Assembly (NCBI GenBank): GCA_040183005.1
Contig: JAMPIW010000004.1
Span: 124,001 to 188,000, forward strand
DNA length: 64,000 nucleotides
Direction of reading: 5' to 3'
Source: Gammaproteobacteria bacterium
GTDB taxonomy: Bacteria > Pseudomonadota > Gammaproteobacteria > Ga0077554 > Ga007554
Shown here: positions 25,199-34,031 of the stretch, one piece after another
Layout of the letters: every line of letters starts with the position of its first letter
How positions within the stretch are numbered: position 1 is the stretch's first letter
Translations under genes and position numbers: made by a program
The notes under the pieces: model-generated
What the model was told of the DNA's origin: nothing
Database searches by the model: none
The model's input: only the letters and a program-made list of their open reading frames with translations

Positions 25199-25531
25199 TC
25201 AGCCCTGCGCCTCCTTTTGTGCCTTCAAATCGTCCACCATCTTCTGCAACTCACCACGCTGGTAAAGTTCCAGAGTGATGTCGCAGCCGCCGATCAGTTC
25301 GCCGTTGATGTAGATCTGCGGGAAGGTGGGCCAGTTGGCGTAGCGGGGCAGGTTTTCGAAGACTTCCGCGTCTTCGAGCACATTGACAAAGGCAAAGTCG
25401 GCGTCGCAGGCACGCAGGGCCTGGACGGCGCGGCTGGAGAAGCCGCACATCGGCATCTGCGGTGTGCCTTTCATGTAGATGATGACGGGGTTGCTTTTGA
25501 CCTGTTGGTCGATGACTTCTAAAATTTCCAT
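25199..25531 (-). CDS. grxD: Monothiol glutaredoxin GrxD
   Basis: A 110-residue monothiol glutaredoxin. The active site is CGFS in MPMCGFSSRA, and the glutathione-binding parts are KGTPQMP, NWPTFPQIYINGELIGGCDI and the closing LYQRGELQ. Such proteins bind a [2Fe-2S] cluster with glutathione and pass it to other proteins, often with BolA. GAGG precedes the ATG. It lies 108 bases downstream of the asparagine-synthase-type gene on the same strand and has its own terminator. Confidence 0.96.
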   Translation of the reverse strand: MEILEVIDQQVKSNPVIIYMKGTPQMPMCGFSSRAVQALRACDADFAFVNVLEDAEVFENLPRYANWPTFPQIYINGELIGGCDITLELYQRGELQKMVDDLKAQKEAQG

Positions 25532-25639
25532 AGATTACCTCGTGTTCAGATTGTGGCTCCGCGAAAGGCCAAGCGGTCCGGTTAAATGCGATTCTACTTG
25601 TAAATTCAGTCCAAAACAATTCCCGACATAAATGGTTGG

Positions 25640-27418
25640 TTATTTTGCGTCGACATTCAACTGCAACCAGCACTCCAGTAGCGCCAAGTGCCACAGTTTG
25701 CTGCCTTGCAGCGGTGTCAGGTATTTCTCCGGTGCGGCGAGCAGTTTTTCCACGTAACCGCGCTGGAACAACCCGCGGTTGCGGCATGCCTGCGAATCCA
25801 GTACGCCGCGCATGAATTCCAGGAAAGGCCCGCGCACGTACTTGAGGGCGGGCACTGGGAAATAGCCCTTGGGGCGGTCGATTACGGCATCCGGCAGACG
25901 CCCGCGCGCAATAGCTTTGAGCGGGTATTTGCCGCCTTCTCTCAGCTTCAGCTCCACCGGCATCTGCGCGGCCAGTTCCACCACATGATGATCGAGAAAC
26001 GGCACGCGCGCCTCCAGTCCCCAGGCCATGGTCATATTGTCGACGCGCTTGACCGGATCATCGACGATCAGTGTCGTCACATCCATGCGCAATACGCGAT
26101 CCAGAAAAGTGTCCGCGCCGGGCGCGGCGAGCAGTGCCGCCACTATTGCCGATGTATGGTCTTCACCGTGATAACGTGCGGCAACGGTTTCAAGAAATTC
26201 GGCATGGCTGCGGTCGAAATAGTGTTTGCGGAAGCGCTCCAGATCAGTGCCTGCTTCGGCCTGCATCAGCGGATACCAGAAGTAGCCGCCGAACACCTCG
26301 TCCGCGCCCTGGCCGCTCTGTACCACCTTCACTTCCTGGGAGACGCGCTCGGCGAGCAGGTAAAACGCCACGGCATCCTGGCCCACCATCGGCTCGGCCA
26401 TGGCGCGTATCGCCTCGGGCAGGCGATCCAGGATGTCGCTGTTGGGGACGGTGTATTTGTGGTGGCGCGTGCCATAACGTTGCACCACCAGATCCGAATA
26501 TTCAAACTCGCTGCCGCGCTCCTCTGGCTGGTCTTCAAAGCCTACCGAAAAGGTGCGCAGATCACTTACGCCCGCCTCGGCGAGCAGTGCCACCAGCAGG
26601 CTTGAATCAAGCCCGCCCGAGAGCAGTACGCCCACCGGCACATCCGCCGCGCTTAGATGGCTTTGTACCGCATTGCGCAGCGTGGTGTGGACGGCCTCTA
26701 CCCATTCAGTTTCGTTCCTGGTGGTGGTTGGCCGCGTCGCATTGAGCCGCCAGTAGGTATTGAAAGTGGTGGCGCCCCGCGCATCCACCGTTAGTGTAGT
26801 GGCCGGTTCCAGTTTGCGCACGCCGTTGAGGATAGTGCGCGGCGCAGGTACCACTGCATGCAATGTCAATTGATGGTGCAGCGCAGCCGGATCAATGGAG
26901 ACATCCACATTGCCCGCCGCCAGCAGGGCTTGCAGGCTGGAGGCAAAACGCAGGGTTTGCCCATTGCGGCTGTAATAGAGCGGCTTGATACCCAAGCGGT
27001 CGCGCGCAAGAAACAAGTGCTGCTTACGGCTATCCCACACCGCGAAGGCGAACATACCTTTCAGCCGCTCGACGCAGGCGGAACCCCATGCGGCATAGGC
27101 CTTGATGATGACTTCAGTGTCGCCTTCGGAAAAAAAGCGATAGCCAAGGGCTTGCAGCTCAGTGCGCAGGGTGCGGTAGTTGTAGATTGTGCCGTTGAAC
27201 ACCACAACAAGGCCCAGTTCACTGTCTACCATAGGCTGGTTGGCTCGCCCGGAAAGATCAATGATCGCAAGCCGCCGGTGTCCCAGCGCAACCGGGCCGG
27301 AGGAGTAACCGCCCTCGTTGTCCGGCCCGCGCCGCGCGAGCTGAGCCATCATACGTTGCAACGCTGCCAAATCGGGCGCGCCGCCGTCAAATCGCAATTC
27401 ACCACAGATGCCGCACAT
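25640..27418 (-). CDS. Asparagine-synthase-type amidotransferase, N-acetylglutaminylglutamine amide (NAGGN) type
   Basis: A 592-residue class II glutamine amidotransferase. The N-terminal nucleophile Cys2 is in MCGICGELRFDGG, with RRGPDNEGGY, HRRLAIIDL and FNGTIYNY. The synthetase domain has the ATP pyrophosphatase loop LLSGGLDSSLLVAL and GQGADEVFGGY. The start MCGICGELRFDG, the HAVVPAPRTIL segment and GLEARVPFLDH match the subgroup that makes the osmoprotectant NAGGN amide rather than ordinary AsnB. The usual neighbours, a GNAT/ATP-grasp synthase and a peptidase, are absent here, so the pathway would need partners elsewhere, or the enzyme has another substrate. Confidence 0.8.
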   Translation of the reverse strand: MCGICGELRFDGGAPDLAALQRMMAQLARRGPDNEGGYSSGPVALGHRRLAIIDLSGRANQPMVDSELGLVVVFNGTIYNYRTLRTELQALGYRFFSEGDTEVIIKAYAAWGSACVERLKGMFAFAVWDSRKQHLFLARDRLGIKPLYYSRNGQTLRFASSLQALLAAGNVDVSIDPAALHHQLTLHAVVPAPRTILNGVRKLEPATTLTVDARGATTFNTYWRLNATRPTTTRNETEWVEAVHTTLRNAVQSHLSAADVPVGVLLSGGLDSSLLVALLAEAGVSDLRTFSVGFEDQPEERGSEFEYSDLVVQRYGTRHHKYTVPNSDILDRLPEAIRAMAEPMVGQDAVAFYLLAERVSQEVKVVQSGQGADEVFGGYFWYPLMQAEAGTDLERFRKHYFDRSHAEFLETVAARYHGEDHTSAIVAALLAAPGADTFLDRVLRMDVTTLIVDDPVKRVDNMTMAWGLEARVPFLDHHVVELAAQMPVELKLREGGKYPLKAIARGRLPDAVIDRPKGYFPVPALKYVRGPFLEFMRGVLDSQACRNRGLFQRGYVEKLLAAPEKYLTPLQGSKLWHLALLECWLQLNVDAK

Positions 27419-27602
27419 GAAATATTCCTATGTTTTCAATATTGTTAAGGTTTGTTAATTCCAGTCTTGATCCATTGTGCCGCAAGGGATGTCTCATTAC
27501 CATGTGCCACACCTTTGGGAAACGGTGTCGTGAGCTTTTTCGAAGGTGCTCGATGTCGTGAATCATAGCTATATCTAAATTATAAAATTGTGGAGAGTGA
27601 TT

Positions 27603-28925
27603 ATGAAAAAAAGAAATGTGGCCTATGCGTTAACTGCCTCGGCGGCACTGCTGGTTTGTGCTCAAGCCGGTGCGGGAGAGTCGGATAGTCGCTGGTATGT
27701 GGCGCCATCGGTATCGTTCATCGGTGCGGATGATGATCGCCAGGTCAAGAATCACCTGGGTGGACAGCTTGGCGTCGGCAGGTCGGTGAGCGACTCCTGG
27801 AATCTGGAATTCAGCGGTGTCGGCGATAATCTGCATAGAGATGATGGTGTGAACACCTTTCGGCAGCGCGGCCTGCTTCTGGATGGATTGTACTTCTTTA
27901 GTCGCAGCCCTGGTTTTTCCCCTTATGCCGTAATCGGCGCAGGTGCCCTCAGGACTACCTATTCCGGGAGCCGCAACACTAATCCTATGGCCAATGCCGG
28001 TTTGGGCGTGATGCACACCTTTAACGATTACGGTCTGGGCCTGCGTGCCGATGCGCGTTACCGCGTGGACCGCGATGACAACAGCATCCCTGCCGAGAAA
28101 CGCTTTGGCGACTGGCTGGTCAATGTGGGTCTGGTGATTCCATTGGGCGCGAAAGCAGTTGCGCCGGTAGCAATGGCAGCGCCCGTCGTGGCAGCAGTGG
28201 TTGCCCCGCCCGCTCCCCCTGCTGATAGCGATAACGACGGTGTGGTGGATAAAAAAGATCGTTGCCCCAATACGCCTGCCGGTGCCGGGGTCAATGCCGA
28301 CGGCTGTGAAATGGACAGCGACGCAGATGGCGTTGTGGACAGCAAGGACCGTTGCCCGAACACGCCTGCCGGTGCCAGGGTCAATGCAGAAGGCTGTGAA
28401 CTGGACAGCGACGCAGATGGTGTTGTAGACAGCAAGGACCGTTGCCCGAACACGCCTGCCGGTGCCAAGGTCAGTGCCGAAGGTTGTGAGTTGGATAGCG
28501 ATGCGGACGGCGTTGTAGACAGCAAAGACCGCTGCCCTGACAGCAAGGCGGGCGTCAAGGTTGATGGCAACGGCTGCGAGATCGCCGAGGTTATCGTGCT
28601 CAAGGGCGTGAACTTCGAGACGGGAACGGATCGTTTGACCAAGGACTCCATCAGCATTCTTAACGGTGTTGCCGACACCTTGTCGAAGCGCCCGGAGATC
28701 ACTGTCGAAGTGGCCGGTTACACCGACAATCGCGGTTCCGCTGCGCTGAATCAGAAGCTGTCACAGAAGCGCGCGAAGATGGTTGCCGATTACCTGGTCA
28801 GCCATGGCGTAAAAGCGGATAAACTGAGCGCGAAGGGCTACGGCGCGGCCAATCCAGTGGCGGACAACAGCACTGCGGCAGGAAAGGCGCAGAACCGCCG
28901 TGTGGAACTGCATATCCTGCAGTGA
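27603..28925 (+). CDS. OmpA-family outer-membrane protein with calcium-binding-type repeats
   Basis: A 440-residue protein in three parts. A signal peptide (ALTASAALLVCAQAGA) is followed by an OmpA-like beta-barrel (about 25-185). Next is a linker with four thrombospondin-type-3-like repeats (about 205-320) of the form DSDADGVVDSKDRCPNTPAG, each with Asp-rich calcium-binding loops and a Cys pair. The C-terminal OmpA domain (about 325-440) binds peptidoglycan: TVEVAGYTDNRGSAALNQKL and LSAKGYGAANPVADN. It ties the outer membrane to the cell wall. The ATG at 27603 follows GGAGAG. The repeats are nearly identical at DNA level, so copy number may vary by recombination. Confidence 0.93.
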   Translation: MKKRNVAYALTASAALLVCAQAGAGESDSRWYVAPSVSFIGADDDRQVKNHLGGQLGVGRSVSDSWNLEFSGVGDNLHRDDGVNTFRQRGLLLDGLYFFSRSPGFSPYAVIGAGALRTTYSGSRNTNPMANAGLGVMHTFNDYGLGLRADARYRVDRDDNSIPAEKRFGDWLVNVGLVIPLGAKAVAPVAMAAPVVAAVVAPPAPPADSDNDGVVDKKDRCPNTPAGAGVNADGCEMDSDADGVVDSKDRCPNTPAGARVNAEGCELDSDADGVVDSKDRCPNTPAGAKVSAEGCELDSDADGVVDSKDRCPDSKAGVKVDGNGCEIAEVIVLKGVNFETGTDRLTKDSISILNGVADTLSKRPEITVEVAGYTDNRGSAALNQKLSQKRAKMVADYLVSHGVKADKLSAKGYGAANPVADNSTAAGKAQNRRVELHILQ

Positions 28926-29008
28926 TAGAGTGAGAGTGTGGGTGGTTGTATCGGATGGGTTTATTCATAACTGGTGCAGCCACCCTTTTTTAATCAAGGA
29001 GAGCCGCG

Positions 29009-29722
29009 ATGCCTATCAGAAATATTGCAGCAACAATCGTGTTATTGGGCGCCACCGTTCCGGCGATGGCGGAAGAGGCCCCCAAGCCATGGAAGGGCGA
29101 GGCGGGGTTGGGTGTGGTTGCGACCAGCGGTAATACCGAGACCACAACGGTCAAGGCCTCCGCTGGCGTGATATACGAGAAGGAACAATGGCGCCACACC
29201 GGAAAATTCGATGCCCTGAATTCATCCGACGCTGTGCGTACAACGGCAGAGCGTTACCTGCTGTCCGGCAAGAGTGATTACAAGTTTGATGAATTGAATT
29301 ACATGTTCGGTTCGGTGGGTTACGAGAGTGACCGCTTTGCCGGGTTTGATTACCGTTTGACCGAAGTGTTGGGCTACGGCCGACGCGTTATCAACCAAAG
29401 CAATCTGACGCTGGACCTGGAAGCAGGCCCAGGTGCGCGCCAGACCAAGTTCAAAACCGGCGATTCCGACAGTGAGTTGATCGGCCGTGTCGCGGGCAAT
29501 CTGCTGTGGAAGCTCAGCCCAACGGCGTCGTTCACCCAAAACGTGACCAGCGATTTCGGCAGCAAATCTACGGTCACCCGCTCGATAACGGCGCTCACGG
29601 CACAGGTGGCGGGTAATCTGGCAATGAAGTTATCATTCACCGCAAGGCATATCTCCGATGTGCCTGTTGCGGCGAAGAAAACGGATACCGAAACTGCGGT
29701 GACCCTGGTGTATGGTTTTTAA
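29009..29722 (+). CDS. DUF481 (YdiY-like) outer-membrane beta-barrel protein
   Basis: A 237-residue protein with a signal peptide ([17 protein letters not shown]) followed by [27 protein letters not shown], the typical start of DUF481 proteins. The rest consists of alternating aromatic strands ending in VTLVYGF with a C-terminal Phe, the outer-membrane assembly signal. The role of the family is not established; relatives are salt- or acid-induced. AGGAGA precedes the ATG. It lies between ompA and mscL on the same strand, a group that could respond together to osmotic stress. Confidence 0.88.
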   Translation: MPIRNIAATIVLLGATVPAMAEEAPKPWKGEAGLGVVATSGNTETTTVKASAGVIYEKEQWRHTGKFDALNSSDAVRTTAERYLLSGKSDYKFDELNYMFGSVGYESDRFAGFDYRLTEVLGYGRRVINQSNLTLDLEAGPGARQTKFKTGDSDSELIGRVAGNLLWKLSPTASFTQNVTSDFGSKSTVTRSITALTAQVAGNLAMKLSFTARHISDVPVAAKKTDTETAVTLVYGF

Positions 29723-29760
29723 CGGGTAAAACCGAATCAGTTTTTCAGGAGGATAATGCC

Positions 29761-30162
29761 ATGAGCATGTTAGAAGAGTTTAAATCGTTTGCGGTCAAGG
29801 GCAACGTGGTCGATATGGCGGTGGGTATCATCGTCGGCGCGGCGTTCGGCAAGATTGTGTCGTCTTTTGTGGAAGATGTGATCATGCCGCCGATAGGCCT
29901 GCTGATCGGCGGGGTTAACTTCGCCGATCTGGCGATCACCTTGCAGGAGGCTACGGCAGGTGCGGCGGCGGTTACGGTGAAGTACGGAAAATTCCTTCAG
30001 ACCATCATTGATTTTACGATTATCGCCTTTGCCATATTCATGGCGGTAAAGACCATCAACTCGATGAAGAAGAAGGAAGAGGCTGCACCGGCCGCTCCGC
30101 CCGCACCCTCTGCAGAAGAGCGGTTGCTGACGGAAATCAGGGATCTGCTACAGACCAAATAA
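29761..30162 (+). CDS. mscL: Large-conductance mechanosensitive channel MscL
   Basis: A 133-residue inner-membrane channel that opens under strong membrane tension and releases solutes on osmotic down-shock. The N-terminal helix [20 protein letters not shown] and the pore-lining TM1 with glycines ([19 protein letters not shown]) are present. [19 protein letters not shown]2 ([16 protein letters not shown]) and the cytoplasmic helix after KKKEE follow, with the conserved [10 protein letters not shown] end. AGGAGG precedes the ATG, and an intrinsic terminator follows directly. Confidence 0.98.
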   Translation: MSMLEEFKSFAVKGNVVDMAVGIIVGAAFGKIVSSFVEDVIMPPIGLLIGGVNFADLAITLQEATAGAAAVTVKYGKFLQTIIDFTIIAFAIFMAVKTINSMKKKEEAAPAAPPAPSAEERLLTEIRDLLQTK

Positions 30163-30175
30163 TACTAACCCCCCA

Positions 30176-30200
30176 CTTCCCCCGTAAGGGGGATTTTTTT
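30176..30200 (+). terminator. Terminator of mscL
   Basis: CCCCC, a GTAA loop and GGGGG, followed by ATTTTTTT, lie 14 bases after the mscL stop. It stands between mscL and the convergent response regulator gene. Confidence 0.85.
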
Positions 30201-30202
30201 GC

Positions 30203-30898
30203 TCACGCGTCTGGTTTGACGTCGTCCGTGGTGCTTTCCAGCCGGTAGCCATGCCGGTAGATTGTGCTGATCTGCCATCCATTGTGTGCGCCGATGTCCA
30301 GCTTCTGGCGGATCAGGCTAACATGGGTATCCACGGTGCGCGTGTTCAAATCGGCACGCTGCCCCCAAACGCTTTCCAGGATATGGCCGCGGCTAAGTAA
30401 CCGCCCCGTATTGCGGAACAGGAATTCGGCAAGCTCGTACTCCTTGGAGGTAAGCTGCACTGCCTGTTCGCCGTGAGTTACAGTGCGGTTGGCGCGATCA
30501 AACCGGTATGGAGAAAACCCCACCGCTTCATGCCCGCCGCTGCGGCGCTGCAACGCACGGAGGCGGGCCAGCATTTCCATCTGCCGCACCGGCTTGATCA
30601 TATAGTCATCCGCCCCTGCCTCCAGGGCTTGTACGATATCTTCCTCGCGGTCGCGTGCGGTCACAAACAGAATGGGGATGTGCCAGTCCAGCCGTTCGCG
30701 GATACGTGTAACCACATCGATGCCACTTAGGCCAGGGAGTTCCCAATCAATTATCAGCAAATCAAAAGTGTCTCTCCCCAAGTCGCGCAACAAGTGCTCA
30801 CCTGTGCCAAAGACATGACAGATATAGTCGGCTTGATGCAGCCACTTCTGCAGCAGGTTCACCTGGTCGGGGTCATCTTCTAGGAGTGCGATACGCAA
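30203..30898 (-). CDS. Orphan OmpR-family response regulator
   Basis: A 231-residue regulator. The receiver has D8/D9, phospho-acceptor D51 in IIDWELPG, and K in DYMIKPV. The winged-helix DNA-binding domain ends with TRTVDTHVSLIRQKLD and STIYRHGYRL. The WELPG wording and the low-charge N-terminal helix resemble regulators found without a partner kinase. No kinase gene is next to it, so its phosphodonor is unknown. It is transcribed divergently from sodB. Confidence 0.9.
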   Translation of the reverse strand: MRIALLEDDPDQVNLLQKWLHQADYICHVFGTGEHLLRDLGRDTFDLLIIDWELPGLSGIDVVTRIRERLDWHIPILFVTARDREEDIVQALEAGADDYMIKPVRQMEMLARLRALQRRSGGHEAVGFSPYRFDRANRTVTHGEQAVQLTSKEYELAEFLFRNTGRLLSRGHILESVWGQRADLNTRTVDTHVSLIRQKLDIGAHNGWQISTIYRHGYRLESTTDDVKPDA

Positions 30899-30998
30899 AG
30901 GGCAGAGATCCGGGTTGATTGTGAACCATGCGTAATGTAGCAGTTTTAGTCTTGCTGTAACAATCCGGCGCTAAAGTGGGGGGCATGAAATCAGTATC

Positions 30999-31027
30999 TT
31001 GCATTGACGCCCGCTCTCCCCTAGACT
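30999..31027 (+). promoter_or_regulatory. Possible sigma-70 promoter of sodB
   Basis: TTGCAT (30999-31004) and TAGACT (31022-31027) are spaced by 17 bases and lie 50 bases before the sodB start. Both hexamers are imperfect, so this is a moderate match only. Confidence 0.35.
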
Positions 31028-31077
31028 CATTCTTATCCGTGACGCGGCGCTATCTTACATATTATGAGGAGAAATAC

Positions 31078-31659
31078 ATGGTACACGCATTGCCCGAACT
31101 GCCCTACGCCAAAAATGCCCTGGAACCCCACATATCGGCTGAAACCATCGAGTACCACTATGGCAAGCATCACCAAGCGTATGTCAACAACCTGAATAAT
31201 CTCATTCCCGGCACCGAGTTCGAAAATCTCTCGCTGGAAGAAATCATCATGAAATCCTCCGGCGGCGTTTTCAATAATGCCGCGCAGGTGTGGAACCACA
31301 CCTTCTATTGGCACTGCCTGAGCCCCAATGGCGGCGGCGAGCCTTCCGGGGCATTGGCTGATGCGATCAACAAAGCCTTTGGTTCATTTGATGAGTTCAA
31401 AAAGAAATTCACCCAAACCGCCATCACCACCTTCGGCTCCGGCTGGGCCTGGTTGGTGCAAGACAAGAGCGGCGCGCTCTCGATAGTCTCGACTTCCAAC
31501 GCCGCCACCCCCATGACCGCCGGGCAAAAGGCGCTGCTCACCTGCGACGTGTGGGAGCATGCCTACTACGTTGATTACCGCAATGCGCGTCCCTCCTATG
31601 TCGATCACTTCTGGAGCCTGGTGAACTGGGATTTCGTGGCGAAGAATCTGGCTTCGTAA
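31078..31659 (+). CDS. sodB: Iron superoxide dismutase SodB
   Basis: A 193-residue cytosolic superoxide dismutase. Metal ligands are visible: His in [11 protein letters not shown], His in [10 protein letters not shown], and Asp and His in [20 protein letters not shown]. The [10 protein letters not shown] segment and the [15 protein letters not shown] stretch are typical of the iron form; the metal cannot be proved from sequence. The ATG at 31078 follows GAGGAG and begins [20 protein letters not shown], the standard SodB start; the frame is open 34 codons upstream but without support. Two hairpins follow, the second a clear terminator. Confidence 0.96.
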   Translation: MVHALPELPYAKNALEPHISAETIEYHYGKHHQAYVNNLNNLIPGTEFENLSLEEIIMKSSGGVFNNAAQVWNHTFYWHCLSPNGGGEPSGALADAINKAFGSFDEFKKKFTQTAITTFGSGWAWLVQDKSGALSIVSTSNAATPMTAGQKALLTCDVWEHAYYVDYRNARPSYVDHFWSLVNWDFVAKNLAS

Positions 31660-31671
31660 TACACCTCTCTG

Positions 31672-31694
31672 GCGTGGGGGGTTTGCCCCCACGC
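31672..31694 (+). other. Strong hairpin after sodB
   Basis: GCGTGGGGG and CCCCCACGC form a perfect 9-bp stem with a GTTTG loop, 12 bases after the sodB stop. No T run follows directly. It may protect the 3' end or act with the terminator at 31730. Confidence 0.6.
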
Positions 31695-31729
31695 AAAATA
31701 CGCTGTAATATTGTTTTTTTGACCTCTAT

Positions 31730-31756
31730 GGCAGTCTTTTGACTGCCTTTTTGTTT
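31730..31756 (+). terminator. Intrinsic terminator between sodB and argD
   Basis: GGCAGTC, a TTTT loop and GACTGCC are followed by TTTTTGTTTT: a textbook terminator for the sodB transcript. Confidence 0.9.
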
Positions 31757-31807
31757 TGGAACGAAGCGTGAATAATTGTCATGTCTAGCAACACACAGGA
31801 ACCGTTG

Positions 31808-32971
31808 ATGAACACATATTCCCGTCAGCCCGTCAGTTTTGAGCGCGGCGCGGGGGTGTGGTTATGGGATACGCAGGGCAATAAATATCTGGACGCCTTC
31901 AGCGGCGTTTCAGTCTGCAACCTCGGCCATGCCCATCCGGCGGTGGCCGAGGCCGTGTGCAAACAGGCCGCAAAGCTGGTGCATACCTCCAATCATTTTG
32001 GAATCCCCTTGCAGGACGAACTGGGGACGCAGCTGATGCGTCTGTCAGGCATGGACAAGGTATTTTTCGGCAATTCCGGTGCGGAGGCCAATGAGGCGGC
32101 GATCAAGATTGCGCGGCTCTATGGTCATCGCAAGGGCGTCGCTGTGCCCACTATCGTGGTGACCGAGGGCAGTTTCCACGGGCGCACCCTCGCCACGCTC
32201 ACAGCCACCGGCAATCGCAAGATCCAGGCGGGGTTTGAACCGCTGGTGCAGGGTTTTGTGCGTGTCCCCTATGACGACCTGGAAGCGCTACGCATCGTTG
32301 CCCGCAACAGCCCCAACATTGTCGCCGTGCTGGTTGAGCCCATCCAGGGTGAGGGCGGCGTCAATATCCCCGCTGATGACTATCTGTCCGGCGCGCGCGC
32401 CCTGTGTGACGAGCATGGTTGGCTGATGATGCTTGATGAAATCCAGACCGGCATGGGCCGTACTGGCGAGTGGTTCGCCTGGCAGCACAGTGGTGCGGCG
32501 CCGGATGTCATGACGCTCGCCAAGGCGCTGGGCAATGGTGTGCCCATCGGCGCCTGCCTGGCGCGCGGCCAGGCCGCCGAGGTGCTGCAGCCTGGTTCGC
32601 ATGGCTCCACCTTCGGTGGCAACCCGCTGGCGTGCGCTGCTGCGCTGGCCGTACTCAAAACCATGGAGCAGGAAAACCTGGTCGCGCACGCCGCGGCCAT
32701 GGGGGAATACTTGCTCAACGGACTGGCACGCGCCTTGGGTGATTGCAAGCATGTCACTGCGATCCGTGGCCAGGGTTTGATGATCGGCATCGAACTCAAT
32801 CGCCCCTGTTACGCCCTGGTGCATCAGGCGCGTGAGCGTGGGCTGTTGATCAATGTTACGGCAGAGCGGGTGATTCGCCTGCTGCCGCCGCTGATCCTCA
32901 CCGAGGCTGAGGCGGACATGATCGTCGATCACCTGGCCGTGTTGGTCCGCGACTTCGCGGATGCCGCCTGA
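31808..32971 (+). CDS. argD: Acetylornithine aminotransferase ArgD
   Basis: A PLP-dependent class III aminotransferase of 387 residues that forms N-acetylornithine in arginine synthesis; it may also serve lysine synthesis. Visible parts are the N-terminal [20 protein letters not shown], phosphate-binding [39 protein letters not shown] with the PLP-binding Asp, the Schiff-base lysine in [15 protein letters not shown], and [16 protein letters not shown]. The start at 31808 has AGGAA six bases upstream; an ATG nine codons earlier (31781) is in frame but less well placed. argF follows 22 bases after the stop. Confidence 0.93.
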   Translation: MNTYSRQPVSFERGAGVWLWDTQGNKYLDAFSGVSVCNLGHAHPAVAEAVCKQAAKLVHTSNHFGIPLQDELGTQLMRLSGMDKVFFGNSGAEANEAAIKIARLYGHRKGVAVPTIVVTEGSFHGRTLATLTATGNRKIQAGFEPLVQGFVRVPYDDLEALRIVARNSPNIVAVLVEPIQGEGGVNIPADDYLSGARALCDEHGWLMMLDEIQTGMGRTGEWFAWQHSGAAPDVMTLAKALGNGVPIGACLARGQAAEVLQPGSHGSTFGGNPLACAAALAVLKTMEQENLVAHAAAMGEYLLNGLARALGDCKHVTAIRGQGLMIGIELNRPCYALVHQARERGLLINVTAERVIRLLPPLILTEAEADMIVDHLAVLVRDFADAA

Positions 32972-32993
32972 TTTATATTCGCTGGAAACTTTA

Positions 32994-33902
32994 ATGGCCC
33001 CACGTCATTTTCTTACCTTAACGGATTTGAGCCCTGTCGAGCTTAGGGCGCTGATTCAGCGCGCGATTGAGCTCAAAGCGATGCAGCGCGCAGGAAAAAT
33101 CTATGAGCCACTGAAAAACAAGGTGCTCGGCATGGTGTTCGAGAAATCCTCGACACGGACTCGCGTCTCATTCGAGACCGCCATGGCGCAGTTCGGCGGC
33201 AGCGCGATCTTTTTGTCCCCGCGCGACACCCAGCTTGGGCGCGGCGAGCCGGTGGAGGACACTGCGCGCGTGTTGTCGCGCATGGTGGACGTGATCATGA
33301 TCCGCACCTATGCCCATGAACTCATCGAGCGTTTCGCCGCGCACTCACGTGTGCCGGTCATCAATGCCCTCACCGATCAATGGCATCCGTGCCAGTTGCT
33401 GGCCGACATGCAGACCTGGTTCGAGCACCGTGGTGATATCCAGGGTAAGACAGTGGCCTGGATCGGTGATGGCAACAACATGTGCCACACCTATATCAGC
33501 GCCGCCCGGCAGTTTGATTTTCACCTGCGCATTGCCTGCCCGCCGGGTTATGAGCCTGACAGCGCCATCATGGAATCCGGCGGCGGGCATGTCACGCTCA
33601 TGCGCGATGCGGCATCTGCGGCGCGCAATGCCGACTTGATAGTCACCGACACCTGGACCAGCATGGGCTGGGAGGAAGAGCAGGAGAAGCGCCTGCGTGA
33701 CTTTGCGGCGTATCAGGTCAATACCGGAATCATGGCTCACGCCAAGTCCGACGCCCTGTTTATGCACTGCCTGCCCGCCCATCGCGGCGAGGAAGTTAGC
33801 GCAGAAGTGATCGACGGGCCGCAGAGCGTGGTGTGGGATGAGGCGGAGAATCGCCTGCATGCACAAAAGGCGCTGCTTGAATTGTTGCTTGTACACAAAT
33901 GA
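32994..33902 (+). CDS. argF: Ornithine carbamoyltransferase ArgF
   Basis: A 302-residue cytosolic enzyme that makes citrulline from ornithine and carbamoyl phosphate. The carbamoyl-phosphate loop is [12 protein letters not shown] and the HPCQLLAD motif follows. The ornithine-binding parts are [11 protein letters not shown] and [13 protein letters not shown]. The ATG at 32994 begins MAPRHFLTL; an earlier in-frame start at 32961 overlaps argD and is less likely. It forms an operon with argD. A hairpin repeat follows the stop. Confidence 0.97.
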   Translation: MAPRHFLTLTDLSPVELRALIQRAIELKAMQRAGKIYEPLKNKVLGMVFEKSSTRTRVSFETAMAQFGGSAIFLSPRDTQLGRGEPVEDTARVLSRMVDVIMIRTYAHELIERFAAHSRVPVINALTDQWHPCQLLADMQTWFEHRGDIQGKTVAWIGDGNNMCHTYISAARQFDFHLRIACPPGYEPDSAIMESGGGHVTLMRDAASAARNADLIVTDTWTSMGWEEEQEKRLRDFAAYQVNTGIMAHAKSDALFMHCLPAHRGEEVSAEVIDGPQSVVWDEAENRLHAQKALLELLLVHK

Positions 33903-33914
33903 AATAATTGTAGT

Positions 33915-33986
33915 TTGGGTCAAGCGTAGCGTAGCGGACCCAACGCAGATTATCATTGGATCCGGAGCGTCCGCTCCTTGACCCAA
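33915..33986. repeat. REP-like inverted repeat between argF and vgrG
   Basis: TTGGGTCAAG (33915-33924) pairs with CTTGACCCAA (33977-33986), with GCGGAC/GTCCGC as a further inner pair. The core GCGTAGCGTAGCGGACCCAACGC resembles a dispersed repeat seen in many proteobacterial genomes. It marks the left edge of the type VI cargo region and may end argF transcription. Confidence 0.65.
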
Positions 33987-34031
33987 CCTTGGTCTTTATC
34001 ATCACTCCACCAAATACTGGTAACCCCCGCC

